Below are positions 55,805 to 63,501 of a stretch of 64,000 bases of DNA, one piece after another. The notes under the pieces were generated by a model. It was given only the letters and a program-made list of their open reading frames with translations, ran no database searches and had not been told where the DNA came from. The stretch comes from Hydractinia symbiolongicarpus (Eukaryota; Cnidaria; Hydrozoa; Anthoathecata; Hydractiniidae). Location of the stretch: assembly GCF_029227915.1 (NCBI RefSeq), contig NC_079883.1, positions 19,346,001 to 19,410,000 of the forward strand, written 5' to 3'. Position 1 is the stretch's first letter, and each line of letters opens with the position of its first letter. The position numbers were made by a program, and so were the translations under genes.

Positions 55805-57076
55805 ATGAGTACATTCGGAACGACCCTAGACGCCTACGCAGAGACGAAGCAGCCTTTTGGTATCAAGGCCCGAAAACAGAGGGTTCAGATAAGCCTTATA
55901 CCCTCTACAATCAACCAGAACGAAGACCTCTACGTGGATATCTCAAACATGCCCCAAAATGATGTCATATTTCCTGGCAGTCTCAAGCTCTTATTCGACC
56001 TGACGTTGACAGGGACCAACACGAAGCGTACCATTGTCAGCAATATTGGCAAAAGTCTGGTGCGGAACCTGCGCATTACCCTGAACGGCAACGAAGTACA
56101 GAATATTGGCGACTACAACACCCTGGCGGTGTACCGTGATTTGTGGCTACCCAAGTTCGATTGGGACAACAACCTTATCCTATACGGTATAAACCCCAAT
56201 GACGCAACGATCAGGACCCTGCAAGTCAAGGCTAGTGATCACGTTGGGATGGATGAAGAGAAGGCCATCGCTGCAGCCTATGGTAACACCTTCTGTATAC
56301 CCTTGGGTAAAATGTTTAAGTTGGCAAGAGATTTGCCGTTTTATCCGGCAGGCCTCCACGACAGGTTACAATTCTTCCTACATTGTGCGCCGCATTGCGA
56401 CGTGATCAAGGATGCAGGGACGCCAGTGTCGGAAAGCACGGCAGCCAAGGCAGCCCATATTGTGTACAATATTACCAATATCAAGCTAGGAGTTTCACAA
56501 GATCAACCATGAAGGTCTCGCGAGTGCCATGATGTCCCGTTATAGCCGTCTGGCTATGAACGCATACTCCGTAGCAAGGTCGTCACCATGAAGAAGGCAG
56601 ATACCTTATACAACTTCCATATTGATACCCCCGCGAAAAGCCTCAAAGGTGTGTTGCTATTGTTCATGGACCCCTCGAAAGTGAAAGTCTATGCTGGTGT
56701 CAATGAAGTGTTCTATAACCCCAGGATCGACAGGATCAGCGTGACGATGGAGGGGGAGCCCAATGAGCTCTACTCACACGCTATGCTTCCCAAGGGCCAC
56801 TTTGAGCAGATCGTCAACATTTTTGGTGCCCACGATTCTAACGTAACCATCTGGCATTTCTTCAACGAAAGGTACGCGCTCTTCATCGATCTCAGAGCAA
56901 GCCCGGACGGATCCCTCCACGGTAGCGGAAGACCCCTACAACGCCCTAGTGATGGGATAACGTTGCATATGACCAAGAAGGCTGACGGAACCGGGTATTT
57001 TGAGTGCTATGTGTACCTTCTGCATGACGCCCAACTGAATATCTTAGATGGCAGGTTTTATAGCGTGGAGTATTGA
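55805..57076 (+). pseudogene. Major capsid protein (double jelly-roll), one frameshift
   Basis: The best preserved capsid gene here. ATG 55,805 lies in a TAAAATAAACATG context. First jelly roll: LDAYAETKQPFGIKARKQRV, GSLKLLFDLTLTGTNTKR, TLNGNEVQNIGDYN, ASDHVGMDEEKAIAAAYGN. A frameshift near 56,490-56,555 separates it from the second: MKKADTLYNFHIDTPAKSLK, NPRIDRISVTMEGEPNELYS, YALFIDLRASPDGSLHGSGR, DAQLNILDGRFYSVEY. Total about 425 residues, the size of polinton-type capsid proteins in cnidarians (family knowledge). The N-terminal LDAYAETKQPFG signature is diagnostic of that group. Confidence 0.85.
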
Positions 57077-57088
57077 AAATAAAGAGAC

Positions 57089-57481
57089 ATGGCCACTATC
57101 GCTGTAATAGTAGTTGGCGCGGCGATAAATGCATTGGCCTTTAGTGGGAACAACTTTCTATTTAGCAAACTGTCAGGGCACGGTCGAGCGGAAAAGACAC
57201 AACGAAGCCAATGAGAGGTTCAATGCAGCCCAAGCAAAGTGGATACGTGATAGGCAAGATAAGCTCGATTGGTTCGCCAAGCAAAGGGAACTGCAAATGA
57301 AAGCTGACAAAAGTCTAAAGGAGCTCGATGATGATATGTATCCGTATTATATAGCTTCAGACAAAAAGGCCCCAAATTGAAAGATTTTGACGTACCCTCC
57401 AAAAAACAACAGGATGGGGAATTGACACTCATTTTTGTCTCCTTATCCCTGCTAGGCTTCGTTGCCTCTAAGTATCTGTAA
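57089..57481 (+). pseudogene. Coiled-coil membrane protein, frameshifted
   Basis: ATG 57,089 (MATIAVIVVGAAINALAF) leads to NNFLFSKLSGHG, a frameshift near 57,185, then a coiled coil (ERFNAAQAKWIRDRQDKLDW) and, after a second shift near 57,378, SKKQQDGELTLIFVSLSLLG. Homologous to A 11,065 and D 63,076. Confidence 0.65.
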
Positions 57482-57554
57482 GAACGCGTTTTTAACATGA
57501 GAGATAGAGAAATGTTCCTTCTGGCACAGTCGACGTCGACCAAAGGGGAACTTC

Positions 57555-57775
57555 CCTAAGTCATCTGCCAATCACCAACACAAAATAATATGAAATAATA
57601 TTAAATGCCAATAACCAACGCATAATAATATATAAATGTAAGATACATGACATCATCTACCAACACATAATGATATGAAATCATATATAAATTAAATACT
57701 AACATATAATAATATAAACGAAATCATATGACGTCATGCGCAAAAGCGACTAACGGGAATAACGGGAATGCTGAC
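57555..57775. repeat. Terminal repeat region of element D
   Basis: ATAATATTAAATGCCAATAACCAAC and ACGAAATCATATGACGTCAT match the reverse complement of 16,856-16,985. CCAA(T/C)..CCAACACA(A/T)AAT units recur. TGACGTCA lies at 57,729-57,736. From 57,776 to 57,875 nothing is recognised. Confidence 0.65.
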
Positions 57776-57875
57776 ATCAACAAAAAATAGAATTGAGTAA
57801 GGAAAGTCCATTACTCAAGGATCCCTTGCCGAGGTCAGAATAATAAAGATGAATTGGAGGCAAGAAAGATAGAAA

Positions 57876-58440
57876 AAATTTGTTGAAGAGGATCCCCCAG
57901 TGGTAAGGTATATTCCCTACAGGTTCAAAACACGGGAAATGTGCAACGGGATTGTTCAAAATAACCACTGGTTATTCAAGTATATTCCCGACAGGTTCAA
58001 AACACGGGAAATGTGCAACGGGATTGTTCAAAATAACCACTGGTTATTCAAGTATATTCCCTACAGGTTCAAAACACGGGAAATGTGCAACGGGATTGTT
58101 CAAAATAACCACTGGTTATTCAAGTATATTCCCGACAGGTTCAAAACACGGGAAATGTGCAACGGGATTGTTCAAAGGAACCACTGGTTATTCAAGTATA
58201 TTCCCGACAGGTTCAAGACGCGGGACATGTGCACTATGGTGGTTGAGGAATATTCCGGGATGCTCAGACATGTTCCTGACAGGTTCAAGACGCAAGACAT
58301 GTGTAATATGGCGGTTCGAGATAAACCTCATCTACTCGAGTTTGTTCCGGACTGGTTCGTTACCCGGGACATGTGTAGTAGCACTGATCCTCGATTGCTA
58401 GATGCTTATCGATCGAGGAAGGAGAAAAAGGCAAGGATTA
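57876..58440 (+). CDS. DUF4116-like tandem-repeat protein
   Basis: Seven repeats of 24 residues with the consensus YIPDRFKTREMCN followed by GIVQNNHWLFK. The first five are nearly identical at DNA level (72-bp period starting about 57,906) and alternate PYRF/PDRF, suggesting recent 144-bp duplications. The last two are diverged (FVPDWFVTRDMC). A LLDAYRSRKEKKARI end is typical of the family. Such repeats occur in many large DNA viruses and protists (recalled); function unknown. The start is unclear: the frame is open from about 57,876, after a TAG, with GTG at 57,900. It has no counterpart in A or C within the window. Its 3' end runs into the SSB remnant. Confidence 0.65.
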
Positions 58441-58449
58441 ACTGGCTAG

Positions 58450-58750
58450 GATACAGCAATTGTATGGTAGTGAGTTCACGACCTCATCAGTGAAGAATGG
58501 TAGATACCTGAACACAAAAATTAAAGAATGGGATGGTAAAATAAACACGTATTTCTACAATCTTCAAGTACCTATACGACAACCATGTTCCTGTATCTGT
58601 ATACTAAAAATATCCAGCATTTATAAGCAAAGCTCCAAGCACTATCCGTAGATCTTGCTTGAGGAGTGCAAATACAAGCCGGTACCTGTAACTCCAAGGA
58701 CACATCTTTTTGATTCAGATGACGACGAGGAACCAATCGTTGTGGTATAG
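58450..58750 (+). pseudogene. SSB-like protein, C-terminal fragment
   Basis: Begins at YGSEFTTSSVK, equivalent to residue 110 of the A protein. It continues VPIRQPCSCICILKISSIYK, a TAG at 58,649, LLEECKYKP and the acidic tail FDSDDDEEPIVVV. The 5' half was replaced by the repeat gene. Confidence 0.6.
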
Positions 58751-58764
58751 TTAAACTCGATAGA

Positions 58765-58793
58765 TTTTTGTATACTAATATTGTATACAAAAA
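58765..58793 (+). terminator. Intergenic hairpin
   Basis: TTTTTGTATAC / GTATACAAAAA arms with a 7-base loop, 15 bases after the SSB stop codon. Confidence 0.65.
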
Positions 58794-58798
58794 AAATA

Positions 58799-59071
58799 TG
58801 AATGATTTAAAAAGAGAAGCGAGAGCTAGGCATTCGCGGTTACTCAACTCTCAAGAAGGGTGAAATTATAGCCGCAATTAACAAGATAAAATATAGAGAT
58901 ATTGCAACGCAAACCGATGGTCTATACTGCTAGAAATGTGTCGATATAGCATCAATGAAGATCCTAGAAAAGTACATCAGAGGCCTCGAGGCAAAACAGA
59001 AACAAACAATAATTTATGACGGTGATTTTATGATCGATAAAGATACCGGTGAAGTGCTTGGTGTAATTTAA
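58799..59071 (+). pseudogene. SAP/Rho-N-like small protein, frameshifted
   Basis: MNDLKREAR is followed by a frameshift, then RGYSTLKKGEIIAAI, an in-frame TAG at about 58,931 in place of one residue, RGLEAKQKQTIIYDGDF and DTGEVLGVI. Homologue of A 15,777-16,052. Confidence 0.65.
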
Positions 59072-59092
59072 TGTTTTATACAAAACATTAAA
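59067..59092. terminator. Hairpin between convergent genes of element D
   Basis: Perfect 11-base arms TTTAATGTTTT / AAAACATTAAA with a 4-base loop, overlapping the SAP-gene stop codon. Confidence 0.65.
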
Positions 59093-59116
59093 ATTATGAA
59101 TATTTAGGTGGTGCCT

Positions 59117-59761
59117 CTAGGTATTTCTTACATATTGTGCAGACTGTAAGTTTTTTAACAACTCAGCCCTCGCCTCGTCGCGACCTTGTGCGAAAAGCTG
59201 CTGCCTTTCTTGATTGTTAATCGTCTCCACAATTTTTTTCGTGCGTTGACGAATCTGCTCCTTTAACAGTATATAGCGTTGTTTCTCTTGGTTTATTAGT
59301 GAAAATTCATAATTACTTATTACTCCATTCTCAATCGCCCTTGATATAAGATCAACTATTGAATTTAGCTTAGTCTCTGCAAGGAGTCTTATTGAGTCGT
59401 GTTTCTTACGTTTATAGTTTAATTTCTTCCCACCCTGTTTTAGGGCTGTCTGTCCTAATCAAACGGCAATGCTGATCCCACCCATCGCGACGGCCAGAGG
59501 TACTCCGATCCCGGACAACATACTCTCAATTCCAACACCCGAGGTGATAACACTTATTGCCAATAGCCCGTGATCCATATAATGGATCCAGGTACCATGC
59601 ATTCCAAACTTTTTAGCGAGTTTTTCATGCTGTTTAATTTCATTTCTTAGATATATTTCTATCTCTTCAATCTTTTTAAGCCTGTATACCTGACTTTCAT
59701 CAGACTCCTGATTAGGAGCATTCGGCGGCAAACTAGGATATAATTTTGTAATACCTGACAT
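59117..59761 (-). pseudogene. Two-helix membrane virion protein with in-frame TGA
   Basis: ATG 59,761 (AATAAATATG context). SQVYRLKKIEEIEIYLRNEI, helices GLLAISVITSGVGIESMLSG and GVPLAVAMGGISIAV, then TGA at 59,459-59,461 at exactly the codon where A has TGA. The frame beyond is open and conserved (ETKLNSIVDLISRAIENGVI, NLQSAQYVRNT) to the TAG at 59,117-59,119, without any other break. Apart from this TGA the gene looks intact. Confidence 0.72.
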
Positions 59762-59763
59762 AT

Positions 59764-60432
59764 TTATTCTATGATAATAACCATCGTTAGTCCCACGAAC
59801 GAAACGTTCTTATCGTGGTGATACTCATCCGTTAACATGAACTCCAGTCTGTCTGTTGAACCTTTCAAAGGAAGGTAAACAGGGTTATTGAAACTCCACG
59901 TCAACATGTCTCCCCATGCGTTCTCTTTTGTTGGAAATACGGCTAAAATTTTTGATTTTTTACCATCCAGCAAGCAATCATCTTCATCTAACTGAGGGCA
60001 AACAAGCCTCAATCTTTGGTACACGTCAGTTTTGTAGAAAAAATCATAGTCACCTTTCATATAATATTTTTTACTGGGATCGTAGGGTAGACCCAATAGG
60101 TCTTGTAGTTGTCTATGAATCACCAATGCATACCCTTCATTAACCCGGAGCCTGCATAGTCCATTTTTCAGGACAAAAAGCTTAATCCTATCCTGTGCCT
60201 GACTATTCACAATGGCCGCGATATCTTCAATTTTGTACAAACCGTTCATGATTTCATTCCTTATCTCCCTCCGATCGGGCCCTACCTTACGAATAGTAAA
60301 ATCATTATTAGAATAGAGATTCAGCCATATAGGCCTGATACTAATGGATTTTAAAGCGATCCTCGTATCCTGCCCTAGGTAGTCCTCAAATATCGTAGGC
60401 TTGTCAATATTTGTTATATACAACTGCTTCAT
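59764..60432 (-). CDS. Virion protein of polinton-like elements (MKQLYIT type), intact
   Basis: A 222-residue frame without breaks, one of the few intact virion genes here. MKQLYITNIDKPTIFEDYLG, IALKSISIRPIWLNLYSNND, then YKIEDIAAIVNSQAQDR, CRLRVNEGYALV, LLDGKKSKILAVFP and a final SFVGLTMVIIIE. Broken homologues lie at 14,402 and 53,600. Always divergent from the penton-like gene with 16-17 bases between start codons. A capsid-related role is inferred from context. Confidence 0.65.
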   Translation of the reverse strand: MKQLYITNIDKPTIFEDYLGQDTRIALKSISIRPIWLNLYSNNDFTIRKVGPDRREIRNEIMNGLYKIEDIAAIVNSQAQDRIKLFVLKNGLCRLRVNEGYALVIHRQLQDLLGLPYDPSKKYYMKGDYDFFYKTDVYQRLRLVCPQLDEDDCLLDGKKSKILAVFPTKENAWGDMLTWSFNNPVYLPLKGSTDRLEFMLTDEYHHDKNVSFVGLTMVIIIE

Positions 60433-60448
60433 CTTTCTTTAAAGAAAT
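60433..60448. promoter_or_regulatory. Divergent intergenic palindrome TTTCTTTAAAGAAA
   Basis: A perfect 14-base palindrome (60,434-60,447) fills the gap between two divergent ATGs. Conserved in A and C. Confidence 0.65.
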
Positions 60449-61536
60449 ATGAATATCTATTCGTATAATCCTACAGCAAAATACAAATCCAACAGAGGAG
60501 AGTGGCCTCTCGGTATAACAAACTTGGAGCATCAGGACGTCTACGTGTCTATGACTCAACACATTTCCATGGCCTTCCCACAGTTTACAAAGTACCCCAT
60601 CAAAGTTCCGACGACCTATCTTAATGATCCTGTAAGTGTAAATTGGGAAGGTCAAGCCTTGAACTATTGGAATATCCAGGTCAATTTTGCTTGCCATTGC
60701 GCGACAACGGCATTAGGCATTTTTGCTCAGCACATGAGTGGCTCCGTACCCCTTGTCAATTCAATTTTTAATTCCACGTGTACTATCACATGCGTCGTAT
60801 TCTCGCGAGGATGAAAGTGCCAATACCATTCAAAGGAGGCATTTCAAGGTATGAGAACCCATACTCGAGCTCAGGCTATGCCCAGGTATGCCGCGAATAC
60901 GGAGCAAATCCTAATAGCTTCTACAAATTCAAAGCCTTGACTTCATCGTTGACGAGTGGTAGACGGTGGCCTCAGGTTAACGGTGACTGGGCTAAATTCA
61001 TCATACCAACCTCCCAGGGTTTGACATCGGAGGGCCTGACGAAGCTAAGTGAAAGTATACGCGTTTATGTTGTTCTATTGCTAGGGTCTCAAGCATCCCT
61101 TCTAGGATCTGGTGCGGACAACTACACAGCTAGACAGATCCTCCTGCAGAATTTTGAGGCCATGGTCTTACGTGAAGAAAACGTAGGTCAAGACATTACG
61201 GAATTTCAAAAGGTATTACAGTACGCACGGACTCCAGTAAATTTCGCCGTAATTCCAAGCGTGTACATGCTTCCTTCAAATATGGACCTCCGCATTGGAA
61301 AAATTGTGGGATATAACAATAACATTTTAATCGCGCCTTCTAACATAGGTGTAGGGGTGGAGTAAGACCTGAATACCAAAGCTGTCAACACATCCTTCAC
61401 TACACCTCCTAGGCAATATATAAAGAAAACCACGCCTAATACCAAGGAAGCCCACAGGCAGCACGAGGAAACTAAAGCTACCATTATCACTGTGGGGATA
61501 TTGCTAATTATCACCTATATATGGATGAAACATTAA
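60449..61536 (+). pseudogene. Penton-like virion protein, one frameshift and one stop
   Basis: MNIYSYNPTAKYKSNRGEWP, ALNYWNIQVNFACHCATTA, then a one-base deletion near 60,770. The second frame (60,778-61,365) carries VYYHMRRILARMKVP, LTKLSESIRVYVVLLLGSQA and VYMLPSNMDLRIGKIVGYNN to a TAA at 61,363-61,365. Beyond it the same frame continues to TIITVGILLIITYIWMKH and the original stop at 61,534-61,536, the membrane helix being identical to that of A. Confidence 0.72.
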
Positions 61537-61544
61537 GATTGTCA

Positions 61545-61570
61545 TCTGGTAAGTTAGATGGTTTACCAGA
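61545..61570. terminator. Hairpin between convergent virion genes
   Basis: TCTGGTAA / TTACCAGA arms, the same as at 13,230-13,255 in element A. Confidence 0.6.
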
Positions 61571-61575
61571 ATAAT

Positions 61576-62835
61576 CTACGATCTCTTCCCACTCCTTCTG
61601 TTACCTACATAGGCAACGACTATACCCACAGCACCCGCGATGGCTAGGTACAAGTGCCTTGCTACATACTCCACGAGTTTGGCGGCTACTCGGAAGAAAA
61701 ATGATACGATCGTACCGATGATCCCCGGCAGAGTAGCTCCCGCTTTGCCTGCTAAATACTTTAAAAATTTTCCGAGCCTTTCCAGTTGCTTTTGAACGAA
61801 TCCTTTGCTACCACCACCTCCTCCCGCACCTCCCGCTGCCCCACCACCTGTGAGCGCTAGGACCAGGGTTGATATCAGTAAGCCCACGGCTGAGACAATG
61901 CTGGTAATAGTAATACCCTGTTCTTTGAATAGAATGCTGAGCTTTTCTTTTAATGAGGTATCATCTCCAGCTATTTTCATGAGAGTGTCTTTGATATTTT
62001 TCAACTGATTTTGAATTGTGGATGATAGTAAACCATGTTCTTCTATTGCCATCTTTCGATCATTCTTTAACTTTTCACGATCCTTCTTAGCCTTATCGAG
62101 ATCCTCACCCCAAATATTTTGCTGTTCCTCGGATACGTCGGACCCAGCCTTCTTCGCCTCAAGGCTCTTGATCTTGTCATTTGCATTGAAAAGCTTGCCA
62201 TCGTAGTAAGTCATCTTACTTTTCACATTATTCAACTCGTCCTTGAGCGTTCTAACATAGAAACGAAGCCCCCTTCTTTCGCGTTCGTCGAAGGCTTCGG
62301 TAAAGGAAGTATCCTCTATGAGGCTCTTCGTTTCATCTATTATATTATCGAGCAGCGGCAACATCTCGATGTCTCCGGGGTTGTCCTCGATGGTATCAAT
62401 ATTATTCAAGAGGCTTTAATCCGCTGCTTTACGACCCTTGTGTGGTGTAGTATAGTCGGCAAAACCTAAGGCACGCAATCGTCCCACGCCTAGATCTCTC
62501 ACTATCGCGGAAGATTTTCTAATTTCACCATTTTGTTTCGTGAGCTCTACACCATCGTAGGTAAGCTTATTACCTTATGTTGTAAAGTTATCATAATGCC
62601 TGGCATTCGGTTGCCCTAGCTCCTCATCAAGGGCTTCATAGAGGATATCAACCTTCGATATCAGTAGTTCCCGCCTTACTGTGGTGTCAGTGAGGCCGCC
62701 TCTTGAAGGTGTTGCGGTTGTAGTGGGAATATTCTCAGGCCGAAGGATCTCGCTCTCACTACTAAATTCTTCGGATTCATCTTTTATATCTTCCTCTGGC
62801 GTAAAATCTGGTTCATATGCTGGGTTTATAGGCAT
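61576..62835 (-). pseudogene. Coiled-coil / membrane virion protein, two nonsense codons
   Basis: One frame of 419 codons from ATG 62,835 to 61,576 with TAA at 62,575-62,577 and TAA at 62,416-62,418. The order is an acidic N-terminus (EEDIKDESEEFSSESEIL), DGVELTKQNGEIRK and GVGRLRALGF, a coiled coil, LKNIKDTLMKIAGDDTSLKE, the membrane helix ITSIVSAVGLLISTLVLAL, a Gly-rich linker, KYLAGKAGATLPGIIGTIVS and a final helix with YVGNRRSGKRS. Homologues in A (12,229) and C (54,905) are worse damaged. Divergent from the capsid gene remnant. Confidence 0.72.
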
Positions 62836-62867
62836 TTTATTTCAATCCCAGAAACATATAATAAATA

Positions 62868-63030
62868 TGTTTGGAAAGATACTTAATCCCAATAAGGAGA
62901 TCAAAACGATGATGGCGATGAAAGGCAAGAAACAGCGTGGATGGAACCGGTGATATCATTGTTACGTGTACTTGCTAATGGATGCTCAATTATACATCCT
63001 AGACGGCAGGTTCCACAGTGTAGAATATTA
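62868..63030 (+). pseudogene. Major capsid gene remnant after internal deletion
   Basis: ATG 62,868 opens a short basic frame (MFGKILNPNKEIKTM) not found in the C capsid gene. After 62,950, in another frame, comes MDAQLYILDGRFHSVEY with its stop at about 63,030, which is the very end of the capsid protein. About 1.2 kb of capsid coding sequence is missing between them. Confidence 0.6.
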
Positions 63031-63045
63031 AGAGATCAAATTTGT

Positions 63046-63070
63046 TTTTGTAGATCCAAGACCTACAAAA
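63046..63070 (+). promoter_or_regulatory. Hairpin between capsid remnant and coiled-coil gene
   Basis: TTTTGTAGATC / GACCTACAAAA arms with one mismatch; counterpart of 11,069-11,093. Confidence 0.6.
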
Positions 63071-63075
63071 TAAAC

Positions 63076-63474
63076 ATGGCAAGCATAGCAGTACTCGCAG
63101 ATGGAGCAATTATAAACGCATTGGCATTTTCAGGCTCAAATTATCTATTCAGCAAACTTAGTGGGCACGGCGAGGCAGAACGTAAGAGGCATGATCTAGC
63201 CCTCGAAAAATTACAAGCTGCTCAAGCACAATGGATCCGTGAAAGACAAGCAAAAATAGATTGGTATAATCAGCAACGGGAGCTTAAGCGTCAAGCTGGC
63301 GATAGTTTGAAAGAGTTAGACGAAGACATGCGAGATTACTATATCGCGACGATTGAAGAGGCCCCGAAATTGTCAAACTACTATATACCAAGAAAACAGC
63401 AACAAGACGGGGAGCTGACGTTCATCGTAGGGTCCTTGGCTCTGCTGGGTTTTGCTGTGTACAAGTATATGTAA
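63076..63474 (+). CDS. Coiled-coil membrane protein (virion component), intact
   Basis: A 132-residue frame without breaks. N-terminal hydrophobic segment (LADGAIINALAFSG), NYLFSKLSGHGEAERKRHDL, a long coiled coil (about residues 35-90), LSNYYIPRKQQQDGELTF and a C-terminal transmembrane helix IVGSLALLGFAVYKYM. Position between the capsid and integrase genes is conserved in all three elements. The two hydrophobic ends around a coiled coil suggest a membrane-spanning virion component; no enzyme motif. Confidence 0.72.
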   Translation: MASIAVLADGAIINALAFSGSNYLFSKLSGHGEAERKRHDLALEKLQAAQAQWIRERQAKIDWYNQQRELKRQAGDSLKELDEDMRDYYIATIEEAPKLSNYYIPRKQQQDGELTFIVGSLALLGFAVYKYM

Positions 63475-63501
63475 GGAATATTTTTGACATGTATAATAAA
63501 C

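Larger units (their letters stand above)
51219..57500. mobile_element. Endogenous polinton-like element C (defective)
   Basis: Gene order from left: small TM protein, Cys-rich protein, SSB-like, then (minus) two-helix membrane protein and the MKQLYIT-type virion protein, (plus) penton-like, (minus) coiled-coil membrane protein, (plus) major capsid, coiled-coil membrane protein. It ends about where the integrase ATG should be, directly before the start of element D. Nearly every gene carries a stop, frameshift, lost ATG or deletion. Confidence 0.75.

Noticed and set aside
57906-58340. Regular 72-bp repeats suggesting a CRISPR array.
   Set aside because: There are no spacers; the repeats are contiguous, in one reading frame and encode a DUF4116-like protein repeat in a eukaryotic genome.
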